NCBI RefSeq assembly: GCF_002245355.1
Contig: NZ_NOWF01000005.1
Location: 1-64,000, forward strand
DNA from: Paludifilum halophilum
GTDB taxonomy: Bacteria > Bacillota > Bacilli > Thermoactinomycetales > DSM-45169
DNA length: 64,000 nucleotides
Reading direction: 5' to 3'
Every line of letters starts with the position of its first letter. Position 1 is the stretch's first letter. The translations under genes were made by a program, and so were the position numbers. Below the pieces are notes generated by a model. It was not told the DNA's origin. It was given only the letters and a program-made list of their open reading frames with translations, and ran no database searches. Positions 32,819-42,069 of the stretch are shown in pieces.

Positions 32819-33721
32819 ATGGAGATCGACAGCGAGACGGAGAAAACGGGTTTAATCGGGCATCCCATCGGACATTCCAAGTCGCCGGAGATGATGAATG
32901 AAGCTTTTCGTGCGAAGGGATTGTCCTATCTGTATCTGGCCTGCGACGTTGCTCCGGAATCCCTGGCGGATGCCGTCCAGGGAATGCGGGCATTGGGGTT
33001 TCGCGGGTGGAATGTGACGATTCCCCATAAGGTGGCGATTATGGATCTGCTGGATCACGTCGAGGAGAGCGCCCGGGAAATCGGGGCGGTCAATACGGTC
33101 GTTCGGGAGGGGGATCGTCTGATTGGAACCAATACGGACGGGGAAGGTTATATACGATCCCTTCTCCGGGAGACCGGGCTGGACCCGACGTCCCAGCGAG
33201 TATTGATCCTGGGGGCCGGCGGAGCGGCTCGAGCGGTGGGCTATGCTTTAGCCAGGGCCGGAGTACAGGAAATCATCATCGCCAACCGGACAGAGTCTAA
33301 GGCGGAACGGTTGGCCTCTCATCTCAGTCGGTGGGCCCTTTGCCGGTGGGCAAGATGGACGGAACTGGGGGATACGGTCCGAAAGGCGACGCTATTGGTA
33401 CAAACAACCTCAGTGGGAATGCACCCGGACATAGAAGCCATCCCGATCGATCCGTCCCTTCTCCACGCAGGGATGACCGTGAGTGACCTGGTTTATCATC
33501 CCCGGGAAACAAAGCTGTTACAGGAGGCGCGGGCTCGGGGGGCCGCCGTTCACTTTGGAGCGGGAATGCTGCTCTACCAGGCGGCTCTAGCCTTTCAGCG
33601 TTGGACCGGTCGGGAGGCGCCCGTGGAACAAATGCGTCGAACCCTTGACCGATCGTTGTCTCCGGATTCTCGTCCGGGGGAAGGATCCCTGCGAAAGAAA
33701 GGAATCGAAGGACAGCCATGA
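32819..33721 (+). CDS. aroE: Shikimate dehydrogenase
   Basis: The 300-residue enzyme reduces 3-dehydroshikimate to shikimate with NADPH. It has the substrate-site SKSPEM, NVTIPHK with the catalytic Lys, NTDGEG, and the nucleotide-binding GAGGAARAVGYAL. ATG 32819 lies after GCCGAGG and 20 bp after yqeH; the frame extends further upstream inside yqeH, which is not used. The C-terminus is about 20 residues longer than the usual length. It overlaps the nadD start (ATGA). The yhbY (yqeI) gene normally found next in Bacillus is absent. Confidence 0.93.
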   Translation: MEIDSETEKTGLIGHPIGHSKSPEMMNEAFRAKGLSYLYLACDVAPESLADAVQGMRALGFRGWNVTIPHKVAIMDLLDHVEESAREIGAVNTVVREGDRLIGTNTDGEGYIRSLLRETGLDPTSQRVLILGAGGAARAVGYALARAGVQEIIIANRTESKAERLASHLSRWALCRWARWTELGDTVRKATLLVQTTSVGMHPDIEAIPIDPSLLHAGMTVSDLVYHPRETKLLQEARARGAAVHFGAGMLLYQAALAFQRWTGREAPVEQMRRTLDRSLSPDSRPGEGSLRKKGIEGQP

Positions 33722-34311
33722 AAATCGGGATCTTCGGCGGCAGTTTCGATCCGGTGCACATCGGTCACCTGGTCATGGCCGATCAAGCGCGGGAAGCCCT
33801 CGGGTTGGACGAGGTCTGGTTCGTCCCGGCTTCCAGTCCGCCCCATAAATCCGGCGGAACCAAAGCCTCTCCGGAACACCGGGTCGCTATGGTGGAGCGG
33901 GCGATCGACGGCTTTTCCCCTTTCCGACTCTCCCGGGCGGAAATCGAACGCCCCGGCCTCTCCTACACGGCGGATACGGTACAAACTTTTACGGAGCGGT
34001 ATCCGGATGACCGGTTTTACTTGATTGTGGGGGCGGATATGGTTTTGGATCTTCCCCGTTGGCATCGGATTGAGCAGATTGTAAAGTCGGTCCGCGTGGT
34101 GGGACTGATGAGACCGGGGGTTTCTTTGGAGGACGAAGGGCTGCCTGATTGGCTTCGGGACCGGTTGATCCTGGTTACCGAGGGGGCAAAAGTGGAATTG
34201 TCTTCCACCTATATCCGCAACAAGGCGGCTGCAGGGGAATCGATTCGTTTTTTGGTACCCGAGCCCGTTCGCTTGTATATGAAGGAGCATCGAATTTATG
34301 AATCGAGATGA
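33718..34311 (+). CDS. nadD: Nicotinate-nucleotide adenylyltransferase
   Basis: The 197-residue enzyme makes nicotinate adenine dinucleotide. It starts with the nucleotidyltransferase motif GIFGGSFDPVHIGHL, and has WFVPASSPPHK and the C-terminal ISSTYIR-equivalent ELSSTYIRNKAAAG. Start ATG 33718 overlaps the aroE stop. The stop overlaps yqeK by 14 bp. Length is normal. Confidence 0.95.
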   Translation: MKIGIFGGSFDPVHIGHLVMADQAREALGLDEVWFVPASSPPHKSGGTKASPEHRVAMVERAIDGFSPFRLSRAEIERPGLSYTADTVQTFTERYPDDRFYLIVGADMVLDLPRWHRIEQIVKSVRVVGLMRPGVSLEDEGLPDWLRDRLILVTEGAKVELSSTYIRNKAAAGESIRFLVPEPVRLYMKEHRIYESR

Positions 34312-34888
34312 TTGGAAACGAGCCGTCAGGGAACAATTGACGCAAACCCGCTGGGAGCACACCCTGCGGGTGGTGGATACGGCTTTGGAGCTGGCGGAGC
34401 GGTTCGGGGCCGATCCGCAGAAAGCTGATACAGCCGCTCTGCTGCACGACTACTGCAAGTTCTGGTCCAGGGAGCGGATGAGGGAAGTGATCCTCCGCCG
34501 GGGTCTCCCGGAGGATTTATTACAGCATAACCTTGAGCTTTGGCATGCTCCCGTCGGAGCCGAGGTGGTACAGGATGAGTTTGGAATCGGTGATGCGGAC
34601 ATTTTAAACGCTATCCGTTATCATACCTCGGGTCGTCCGCATATGACTTTATTAGAAAAAGTGATCTTTCTTGCGGACTATATCGAACCGGGACGCCGCT
34701 TTCCGGGAGTGGAGGATGTTCGGCGACTGGCCCGGGAAAATCTGGATCGGGCGATTCTCCAGTCCTTGGACAACACCCTCCGGTTTTTGATTCAGCGAGG
34801 TCAAAAAGTGTATCCTTTGACCCTCGCCGCCCGAAACTATATGCTGGATCAGGTTAACGAACCAAGATCGAAGGAGGAATCTTTTTGA
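34298..34888 (+). CDS. yqeK: YqeK HD-domain phosphohydrolase (Ap4A hydrolase)
   Basis: The 196-residue HD-domain protein shows WEHTLRVVDTALELAERFG, ALLHDYCKF (HD), and a HxxxG-like NAIRYHTSGRPHMTLLEKVIFLADYIEP region. YqeK proteins hydrolyse diadenosine tetraphosphate, and the gene is always next to nadD. ATG 34298 lies within nadD. The stop overlaps the rsfS start. Confidence 0.93.
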   Translation: MNRDDWKRAVREQLTQTRWEHTLRVVDTALELAERFGADPQKADTAALLHDYCKFWSRERMREVILRRGLPEDLLQHNLELWHAPVGAEVVQDEFGIGDADILNAIRYHTSGRPHMTLLEKVIFLADYIEPGRRFPGVEDVRRLARENLDRAILQSLDNTLRFLIQRGQKVYPLTLAARNYMLDQVNEPRSKEESF

Positions 34889-35226
34889 ACCTGGTGGAAA
34901 TCGCACAGTTGGCGGCCGCCGCCGCCGAGGAGAAAAAAGCCCAACGTGTCAACATCCTCGACATTCGGGGGTTGTCCGTTATCGCCGACTATTTTGTCGT
35001 CTGTCACGGGAAATCACAGACCCAAGTACAGGCGATTGTAGAGGCGATCAAGGAAAAAATCGATGAGGCGAAGGTGCCGCTTAAAGGGATTGAAGGGCTC
35101 CGGGACGCTCGTTGGGTATTGATGGATCTCGGTGATGTGGTCGTCCATGTCTTCCACAAGGATGAGCGGGATTTCTACGACTTGGAGCGTTTGTGGGGCG
35201 ATGCGGGGCAAGTCGGTGTTCAGTGA
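34885..35226 (+). CDS. rsfS: Ribosome silencing factor RsfS
   Basis: The 113-residue protein is the RsfS/Iojap family: IRGLSVIADYFVVCHGKSQTQVQAI, GLRDARWVLMDLGDVVVHVFHKDERDFYDLERLWGDA. It binds L14 and blocks subunit joining. TTG 34885 with GAAGGAGG upstream overlaps the yqeK stop. The gene after rsfS in Bacillus (yqeM, a methyltransferase) is not present; leuS follows instead. Confidence 0.95.
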   Translation: MNLVEIAQLAAAAAEEKKAQRVNILDIRGLSVIADYFVVCHGKSQTQVQAIVEAIKEKIDEAKVPLKGIEGLRDARWVLMDLGDVVVHVFHKDERDFYDLERLWGDAGQVGVQ

Positions 35227-35262
35227 CAGAGAAAAAAATGAAACATTTTTGTATAAAAAACG

Positions 35263-35292
35263 TTGACACATGGTCAGGCTGTTTCATATAAT
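35263..35292 (+). promoter_or_regulatory. Promoter of the T-box/leuS transcript
   Basis: TTGACA at 35263-35268 and TATAAT at 35287-35292, spaced 18 bp: a nearly ideal sigma-A promoter. The transcript would start near 35299. Confidence 0.9.
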
Positions 35293-35321
35293 GTAAACTA
35301 AATTCTTTCGGAAATGAATAA

Positions 35322-35582
35322 AAGGCTATGATGAGGAGTAGTAATCCATCCATCCTGCTCAGAGAGTTGGCGGATTTGGTGAGAGCCAACCAGGACGGTG
35401 CGATGAACTCGCCTCATCGCTTTGAAGGGGAACCTGCGGCAGTACTCTTCAACGGATCATCCACGATACGGATGTCATGAGGGAGCATTCTGCGGAATGC
35501 TAATCAGGGTGGTACCGCGGGAGTTTGTGAACCAACCTCTCGTCCCTAGCTTCGGCGCTGGGGGCGGGAGGTTTTATATTTT
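35322..35582 (+). promoter_or_regulatory. Leucine T-box riboswitch
   Basis: The leader has stem I with the specifier loop GATGAACTCGCC (CTC, 35408-35410, leucine), the T-box sequence AGGGTGGTACCGCG at 35506-35519 and an intrinsic terminator (AACCTCTCGTCCC paired with GGGGGCGGGAGGTT, 35534-35573) just before leuS. Uncharged tRNA-Leu pairing with the specifier and the T-box stabilises the antiterminator, so leuS is induced by leucine starvation. Confidence 0.97.
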
Positions 35583-35603
35583 TCGGGGTTGGAGGATGTT
35601 GAG

Positions 35604-38060
35604 ATGAAAAAGTACGAGCCGAAGGATATCGAACCGAAATGGCAACGGATATGGCGGGAAAACAATACCTACCGGGCCGATGAGGATCCATCCAAACCGA
35701 AGTTTTACACCTTGGAGATGTTTCCGTATCCCTCCGGGGAAGGACTTCATATGGGTCATGTCCGCAACTATTCCATGGGAGATCTCGTCGCCCGTTTTAA
35801 GCGGATGAAAGGTTATCGGGTCCTGCATCCGATGGGGGCGGATGCTTTCGGCCTGCCTGCGGAAAATGCGGCGATCCAGCGGGGAGTCAACCCCCGGGAG
35901 TGGACGCTGAACAATATGAAACGGATCCGGGAAGAGCAATCCCGCTTGGGAATCTCCTATGACTGGGACCGATATGTGGCTACCTGTGAACCGGATTATT
36001 ATCGGTTTACCCAATGGCTGTTCCTCCTTTTCTATGAGCGAGGCCTGGCTTACCGGAAAAAAGCGGCGGTCAACTGGTGTCCGGAGTGTGCCACAGTCCT
36101 GGCCAATGAACAAGTGGAGGACGGACAGTGCTGGCGCTGTGATTCGGAAGTGGAGAAGAAAGAGCTGAAGCAGTGGTTTCTGCGTATTACCGACTATGCC
36201 GACCGGTTGGTGGATGATCTGGAGCAGTTGCCGCATTGGCCGGAAAAAGTCAAGGCGATGCAGCGCAATTGGATCGGCAGGAGCCAAGGGGCTGAGGTGA
36301 CCTTTACCATACCCGACTTGAATGATGAGCCGGTCTCTGTTTTTACCACCCGTCCGGATACTTTGTACGGAGTCACTTATCTGGTGTTGGCCCCGGAGCA
36401 TCCCTTGGTTCCCCAGCTGATTCGCGGTCGGGAGAATGAAGAATCGGTCGGTCGGTTTATCGACCGGATGAGAAAAGAATCGGAGCTGGAGCGTACCGGT
36501 TCCGAGGTGGAAAAAATGGGTTACGATACCGGAGCCACCGCCCGTCACCCTCTGACCGGCGAGGAAATCCCGATTTGGGTGGCCAATTATGTATTGATGG
36601 ATTACGGAACCGGGGCGGTTATGGGGGTTCCCGCCCACGATGAACGGGATTTCCAGTTCGCCCGGAAACATGGACTCGAAATTCGCCAAGTGATTCAGCC
36701 GAAGGACGAAACCACCGAAGAACTGAAGAACGCTTATGTCGGGGAAGGGGTCCTGGTCAACTCCGGAGAGTTCGATGGGTTGGAGCATCGAAAGGCGATC
36801 TCCGTCATCGCTGACCGTCTGGAGGCTGAGGGACGGGGTGGAAAAACGACCTCTTACCGGCTGAGGGATTGGCTTTTTTCCCGACAGCGGTATTGGGGAT
36901 GTCCGATACCCATTGTCTACTGCGACTCTTGTGGAACCGTCCCGGTACCCAAGGAAGATCTGCCGGTGTTGTTGCCGGAGGATGCGGTATTTGACGGAAA
37001 GAGAAACCCGCTTGCCACCTCGGAGAGTTTTGTTCACACGACATGTCCTTCCTGCGGAGGAGAAGCGCGGCGGGAGACGGATACGATGGATACTTTTATC
37101 GATTCCTCCTGGTATTTCCTGCGGTATACCGACGCCGGAAACGACCGGCTTCCTTTTGATAAGGATCAAGCCGACCGGTGGATGAATGTGGATTATTATA
37201 TCGGAGGAATCGAGCATGCGGTGCTCCACCTTTTGTATTCCCGTTTTGTCACCAAAGTGTTGCACGATGCGGGCATGGTGAAAGCGGTGGAACCCTTTGA
37301 ACAATATGACCCGCTGGGGATGGTACTGAAGGATGGAGCCAAGATGTCCAAATCGAAGGGGAATGTGGTCTCTCCGATGGAGATCATCGATCGTTTCGGA
37401 GCGGATACCGCGCGCCTGTTTATCCTGTTCGCCGCACCGCCGAACCGGGAATTGGACTGGAGCGAATCCGGTGTGGAAGGGAGCTATCGTTTTCTGAACC
37501 GGGTGTGGCGGATGGTCGAGCAGCATCAAGACTTGTTCCGGGATCGGCCGGATTCCCGTCCGGAGGACGCGGAGGCGAAAAAGTTGCACCGGCTTCTCCA
37601 CCAAACCGTGAAAAAGGTGACGGAGGATATCGGAGAACGTTACCAATTTAACACAGCCATCAGTGCTGTGATGGAACTGGTGAACGGGATTCAAGCCTAT
37701 CCGGAAGATGCAGATCGGGGTACGTTGGCTGAAGCGATTGAGAAGACGATTCTGATGTTGGCTCCCAGTGTTCCCCATTTGACGGAAGAGCTGTGGCATT
37801 CCATCGGCCATTCGGACAGTGTTCACGATCAGGATTGGCCTTCCTACGACGAAAAGGCGCTGATTCAAGATGAGATTGAAATCGTCGTCCAGATCAACGG
37901 CAAAGTTCGGGGGAAAGTAGTCGTCCCCTCCCAGGCCGACCGGCAAACGATCCAGGATCAGGCGATGGAACAGGAGAAAGTGAAAACGATGCTGGAAGGG
38001 AAGACGGTCCGCAAAGTGATCGTCGTTCCCGGCAAGTTGGTGAATATCGTAGCCAACTGA
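35604..38060 (+). CDS. leuS: Leucyl-tRNA synthetase
   Basis: The 818-residue class I synthetase carries the HIGH motif as HMGH (49-52), the KMSKS motif at 580-584, a CP1 editing domain (about 220-400) with GTGAVMGVPAHDERD, and a zinc-binding CPSCGGEA region. It charges tRNA-Leu and edits mischarged products. I use ATG 35604 (after TTGGAGGATGTTGAG). It is preceded by a T-box and followed by a terminator. A long open frame on the opposite strand (35574-37946) is an artefact of codon usage. Confidence 0.98.
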   Translation: MKKYEPKDIEPKWQRIWRENNTYRADEDPSKPKFYTLEMFPYPSGEGLHMGHVRNYSMGDLVARFKRMKGYRVLHPMGADAFGLPAENAAIQRGVNPREWTLNNMKRIREEQSRLGISYDWDRYVATCEPDYYRFTQWLFLLFYERGLAYRKKAAVNWCPECATVLANEQVEDGQCWRCDSEVEKKELKQWFLRITDYADRLVDDLEQLPHWPEKVKAMQRNWIGRSQGAEVTFTIPDLNDEPVSVFTTRPDTLYGVTYLVLAPEHPLVPQLIRGRENEESVGRFIDRMRKESELERTGSEVEKMGYDTGATARHPLTGEEIPIWVANYVLMDYGTGAVMGVPAHDERDFQFARKHGLEIRQVIQPKDETTEELKNAYVGEGVLVNSGEFDGLEHRKAISVIADRLEAEGRGGKTTSYRLRDWLFSRQRYWGCPIPIVYCDSCGTVPVPKEDLPVLLPEDAVFDGKRNPLATSESFVHTTCPSCGGEARRETDTMDTFIDSSWYFLRYTDAGNDRLPFDKDQADRWMNVDYYIGGIEHAVLHLLYSRFVTKVLHDAGMVKAVEPFEQYDPLGMVLKDGAKMSKSKGNVVSPMEIIDRFGADTARLFILFAAPPNRELDWSESGVEGSYRFLNRVWRMVEQHQDLFRDRPDSRPEDAEAKKLHRLLHQTVKKVTEDIGERYQFNTAISAVMELVNGIQAYPEDADRGTLAEAIEKTILMLAPSVPHLTEELWHSIGHSDSVHDQDWPSYDEKALIQDEIEIVVQINGKVRGKVVVPSQADRQTIQDQAMEQEKVKTMLEGKTVRKVIVVPGKLVNIVAN

Positions 38061-38070
38061 GGTTCAAGAA

Positions 38071-38104
38071 GAGTACCACCTGTGCGGGTGGTCTCTTTTT
38101 TTAG
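38071..38104 (+). terminator. Terminator of leuS
   Basis: GAGTACCACC and GGGTGGTCTC pair around TGTGC, followed by TTTTTTT. Confidence 0.9.
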
Positions 38105-38159
38105 TGCTTTACCATCACCGGACTTTTTGTTCCGAAACCGGCCCAGGAAGTCAACCGAT

Positions 38160-38769
38160 ATGATTAAGAAATCAATTGAATCTAATCAAAATTCAATGAA
38201 AAAGATGAATATGGAAGAGGATGAAATTTCGTTTCCAATGGTGAAAAGTAGTCTTAATTCATATGTAAGGAGCGACGAGGTCATACTTGAATGGTCTGAT
38301 CTTCCAGACAAAGATCATAAATACCAACTTTATCGGAATGGGAAGCCAATCACAAAAATTACAGGAGAGCGTTTTCGTGACACGAATGTTGATGCTGATA
38401 AATTTTACAATTATAAAATAATCGGATACAAAAAAATATCCCGACGCATTTTATTATGCAAAGGTATATAGAGATGGTAGGGGAGAATATTATGGGGTTC
38501 ACGATCAAGCTCCTTCGCACGAGTTCTACATTGCTCCGTACGCTAGTGATGGAGGATGGGTACCAATTCATAGACAAGAACACGTAGATTTCGACTATCT
38601 CTGGCCAACGAGGCGAGACTTGTGCTCCTCTGAGTGCAAACGTCGCTTCGCTAGGAATCGACTTCCCACTTTACAATCGCTGGTTGAGCAATTCTTTTCC
38701 CGTCTTCAAGATTCGAGAGCACATCGAGTCTCCTCGGGTTATATGGATTGCTTATTAGAACGAAAGTAG
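38160..38769 (+). pseudogene. FnIII-DUF3238-like protein broken by a frameshift in an A7 run
   Basis: Two frames together make one protein. From ATG 38160 the first encodes a fibronectin-III-like segment (VILEWSDLPDKDHKYQLYRNG ... YNYKIIGYKK). The second, read after the A7 run at 38430-38436 in the next frame, continues YPDAFYYAKVYRDG and HEFYIAPYASDGGW, which resembles the DUF3238 region of Bacillus proteins, to TAG 38769. With six instead of seven A residues the frame would be continuous. I conclude that an insertion of one A broke the gene. A sequencing error or programmed slippage is less likely but not excluded. The downstream part loses similarity after about 38620. Confidence 0.7.
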
Positions 38770-38776
38770 GGATGAG

Positions 38777-39226
38777 ATGTTCGCAAAGAAGCTTCAAACC
38801 GCTGTATTTGCGGCTACCGTAAGTTCTTTTTGTTTATCTATTATATTCCCTCTTAACACCTCAGGCTTTTCTTCACACCAAGGATATACATTTGCCAATA
38901 TACTCACTGCTTTTACAACATATACTCTATTTATCTTCATAGGAGTATTTATATATGGCGTACCGGTTTCTATCATCGCGGACACCATCACTGGGAGATT
39001 CCCCTATTATCCTAGATTGATAAGTTTTTTGTTTCATGTTTTCTCATGTGTTCCACTTTATCTTCTCTCTAAACAACCACTTATAGTGGCCATGATGTTT
39101 TTTCTTGTTTATCAACTAATAGAGAAAAGGAACTATGTTTCAAGTGCAACTTTTCTTTTTTTTGCCATGCTCATGATCTGGACATTTTTATTACCGTTGA
39201 ATGAATCAATACTCAAAAACCGCTAA
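38777..39226 (+). CDS. Hypothetical membrane protein (four TM)
   Basis: The 149-residue protein has four hydrophobic segments (about 10-27, 45-66, 78-98 and 120-140) and little else. Its codon use is more A/T-rich than the surrounding core genes, suggesting recent acquisition with the preceding pseudogene. GGGATGAG precedes the ATG. I do not recognise the family. It may be related to the broken gene just upstream, only 7 bp away. Confidence 0.6.
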   Translation: MFAKKLQTAVFAATVSSFCLSIIFPLNTSGFSSHQGYTFANILTAFTTYTLFIFIGVFIYGVPVSIIADTITGRFPYYPRLISFLFHVFSCVPLYLLSKQPLIVAMMFFLVYQLIEKRNYVSSATFLFFAMLMIWTFLLPLNESILKNR

Positions 39227-39577
39227 GGTCGGTCGGTTCAAATTTGGGCGGCTTTTCTTATCTCATAAGTCCCTAAAGATGAGGGTCAGTCTGTCCGAGA
39301 GAAGTGGATGCTCTTCAATGGAAAAGAGATTGAATCAAAAAACCTCAATCGGGGGTTTTTTTTTTCGAAATCCCCTCGATGAAATAAATCCTTCATTTAT
39401 GTATCAATTTGGAGAAAATCCGTCATAAAGGGCGTTTTGCGGAAGTGGAGAAGGAAAGAGAGGCGGATAGCAGAGATGAACGTCCTGAACAAATCGTCGG
39501 AGATACCGTATAATGAAATAAATCATTCATATAGTAATAAATGTGAATGAAATAAAATCAAACAGGGGATGACAACC
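39227..39577. other. Gene-free stretch with a terminator
   Basis: The hairpin AAAAAACC(TCAATCG)GGGGTTTTTT at 39337-39366 is an intrinsic terminator. The rest holds an A/T-rich region with possible promoter elements for the aminotransferase, but no clear gene. Confidence 0.6.
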
Positions 39578-40963
39578 ATGGCAACGCCGGCCAAGCCGGT
39601 TCCCCCTTTTCTTGAAAAAACGCGGAACTCCGCTGAGATGTATGAAGAGGCATCCGAAACGATGCCTGGAGGTGTGACGGCCAATATCAAGCATTTTGAA
39701 CCCTATCCTCTATTCATGGAATCCGCCGGGGGAGCCAAACTTTATGACGTCGACGGAAACGAATATATCGATTACAATCTGTGCTACGGGGCCTTAATGC
39801 TCGGCCACGGTAATTCCCGGGTGATACGAGCGGTTAAGGAACAGTTGGACCAGATGGGGACGCCGGTTTTCGGTACGCCCCACGCTTTGGAGTCGGCAGT
39901 GGCCAAGAAACTGGTACAATTGTATCCGGGGATTGAAACCACCCGGTTCACCAACTCGGGTTTGGAGGCGACGATGTTGGCCATCCGTCTGGCGACGGGA
40001 TGGACCGGGCGGCGCAAAATCGCCAAGTTTGAAGGGCATTACCACGGGGGATACGATCAGGTTTTGATTAGTGTCACGCCGGAGGAACGGGAACAAGATG
40101 TTCCCCCCCGTTCGTCGGTTGATTCCCTGGGAGTACCGGACTATTATCGCGACAATACGGTGGTCCTCCCCTTTAACGACTGGCAACAGACAGAAGCGAT
40201 TCTTGAAAAACACCGACATGAGCTGGGGGCTGTCATTCTGGAGCCGGTACAGGCAGGATTTATCCCTCCGGATATTGAATTCCTAAAAAAATTGCGTGAA
40301 TGTACCCTCCTTTATGGAATCCCGCTGATCTTCGATGAAGTGAAGACCGGGTTCCGGCTGGGTTTATCCGGTGCTCAGGGACGTTATGGGGTTATTCCCG
40401 ATTTAACGGCTCTTGGAAAGGTATTGGGCGGTGGCTTTCCTGTGGGGGCCGTCGGCGGCCGTCAGGAAATCATGGAAATCTGCTCGCCAAACCGTCGAAG
40501 CGATATTCTCAGTTTCGGCGGGCAGGACACGGGGAAAAACGGCGGGTCGGATGTGCTGTTTCATAGCGGTACCTACAACGGGCATCCGACGGTTTTATCC
40601 GCAGGACTTGCCACGATAAACGCTTTGGAGGAGACAGGGGTTTACGACCGCGTGGAACAAGCGGCTTGTCGATTGCGACAGGAAATGGAACAGATTCTTT
40701 GCGATTTCGGACTCTGCGGTCGAACGGTGGGGGTGGGAACGATTTTTAACCTGGTTCTGTCCGACACCCCGATCCGTGAAGTACAGGATCTCCTCCGTTC
40801 CGACTTGCACCTTCGGAAGAAGCTGGATACGGCTTTATTAGAGCGGGGAATCTATGTCAAGCCGGGAAACCGATTCTCTCTCTCCGTCGCCCATACGGAG
40901 GATGTGCTGGCGGAGACGCTGGAGAGATTTGAAGGAGGGGTGAGGCAACTTATACGAAAGTAG
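39578..40963 (+). CDS. Class III aminotransferase (glutamate-1-semialdehyde aminomutase-like)
   Basis: The 461-residue PLP enzyme has MPGGVTANIKHFEPYP and AGGAKLYDVDGNEYIDYNLCYGALMLGHG at the N-terminus. RFTNSGLEATMLAIRLATG, the cofactor Asp in LIFDEVKTGFRL, and the Schiff-base Lys in GKVLGGGFPVGAVGG follow. The pattern is close to HemL, but the protein lies with an RpiR-type regulator rather than haem genes. A catabolic aminotransferase or a beta-amino-acid or sugar-related one is possible. I take ATG 39578 with AGGGG upstream; ATG 39569 is nine bases before it. Confidence 0.82.
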   Translation: MATPAKPVPPFLEKTRNSAEMYEEASETMPGGVTANIKHFEPYPLFMESAGGAKLYDVDGNEYIDYNLCYGALMLGHGNSRVIRAVKEQLDQMGTPVFGTPHALESAVAKKLVQLYPGIETTRFTNSGLEATMLAIRLATGWTGRRKIAKFEGHYHGGYDQVLISVTPEEREQDVPPRSSVDSLGVPDYYRDNTVVLPFNDWQQTEAILEKHRHELGAVILEPVQAGFIPPDIEFLKKLRECTLLYGIPLIFDEVKTGFRLGLSGAQGRYGVIPDLTALGKVLGGGFPVGAVGGRQEIMEICSPNRRSDILSFGGQDTGKNGGSDVLFHSGTYNGHPTVLSAGLATINALEETGVYDRVEQAACRLRQEMEQILCDFGLCGRTVGVGTIFNLVLSDTPIREVQDLLRSDLHLRKKLDTALLERGIYVKPGNRFSLSVAHTEDVLAETLERFEGGVRQLIRK

Positions 40964-40971
40964 GTGAAGAT

Positions 40972-41835
40972 TTGGAAGAAAAAGAAGACGTATTCCGGCG
41001 TATTCGCAACAAGAGTGCCGAGATGAGCAAGGCACAAAAAAAGATCGCTCTGTTTATCGAAAGGTATCCGGATACCGCTCCTTTTTTGACGGCGGCCAAA
41101 TTGGCGGAAACGGCGGAGGTGGGAGAGGCGACGGTCGTCCGTTTCGCTGTTTTTCTCGGATACTCCGGCTATTCCGAAATGCAGCGGAGCCTGCAAGAGC
41201 GGATGAGGGAACGGTTGACCACTGTGGATCGTCTCGAGTTGTCCGAAGATGTCTATCCGGAAGAATCCCATGTAGCTTATGAAGTCCTAAACGACGATCT
41301 GAGCAATTTGAAACAAACGATGAGCATGATGAACGCGTCTTCCTTCGCCGAGGCGGTCGACCGGATCACCCGGGCCCGGAGGATTCAGGTTGTCGCCTTT
41401 CGAAGCTCCCACGCTTTGGGTTATTTTTTGACTTTTTATCTGAATCTCCTTTTGCAGAACACTCAATTTATCGCCAACTCCGATACCATGTTTGAGCGTC
41501 TTTCCACTCTGGGCCGGGAGGATCTGGTGATCGGGATCGGCTTTCCCCGGTATACGGCGCGAACAGTCCAAGCGCTTTCCTTCTCCCGTATCCGAAATGT
41601 TCAAACCTTGGCCCTTACGGATTCTAACGGTTCACCCCTAGCCCGGGAGGCGGGTACATATCTCGTCGCATCCAGTCGATTACCCTCCTTTGTTGACTCT
41701 TTTACGGCTCCTCTCAGCCTGATAAACGCTTTATTGACGGCGGTTGGACGAAATTCCAAGCCGAAGGTCGCCCGTCGTCTGCGGGACATGGAACAGCTTT
41801 GGGATCAGGAGGGAATCTATTTTCCCGAGCCGTAA
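40972..41835 (+). CDS. MurR/RpiR-family transcriptional regulator
   Basis: The 287-residue regulator has an N-terminal HTH (AAKLAETAEVGEATVVRFAVFLGYSGYSEM, about 41-70) and a SIS sugar-isomerase domain in the C-terminal half (VVAFRSSHALGYFLTFYL, GIGFPRYTARTVQAL). RpiR proteins respond to phosphosugars and control the adjacent metabolic genes; the aminotransferase ends 8 bp upstream. TTG 40972 is used, with TAGGTGAAG upstream. The inducer is not known. Confidence 0.88.
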   Translation: MEEKEDVFRRIRNKSAEMSKAQKKIALFIERYPDTAPFLTAAKLAETAEVGEATVVRFAVFLGYSGYSEMQRSLQERMRERLTTVDRLELSEDVYPEESHVAYEVLNDDLSNLKQTMSMMNASSFAEAVDRITRARRIQVVAFRSSHALGYFLTFYLNLLLQNTQFIANSDTMFERLSTLGREDLVIGIGFPRYTARTVQALSFSRIRNVQTLALTDSNGSPLAREAGTYLVASSRLPSFVDSFTAPLSLINALLTAVGRNSKPKVARRLRDMEQLWDQEGIYFPEP

Positions 41836-41943
41836 GGCGTTCGGAGGGATGGAAGAAAGAGAGGAGGGGGATGAGGAAACAGGGAACCAGCGGTGGAATT
41901 CGATAAGAGAAAAGCGAAAGGGCTTGATCGGTCCTCGATGTGA

Positions 41944-41983
41944 AAAACCGATGCCTCACTGAAAATGGGGCATCGGTTTTTTT
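41944..41983 (+). terminator. Terminator of the aminotransferase-RpiR operon
   Basis: AAAACCGATGCC and GGCATCGGTTTT pair around CTCACTGAAAATG; the T-run continues TTTT. Confidence 0.85.
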
Positions 41984-42069
41984 GGATAAACTTTGATTTC
42001 CTCGAAAGGGAAAATCGGGGATGTTGTAGAATATCCTGTCCAGTGTCCAACATTTTCAACAAAACCGTC

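Noticed and set aside
35574-37946. A 790-codon open frame on the reverse strand opposite leuS
   Set aside because: It mirrors leuS codons, has no ribosome-binding site or recognisable domain, and leuS is certain.
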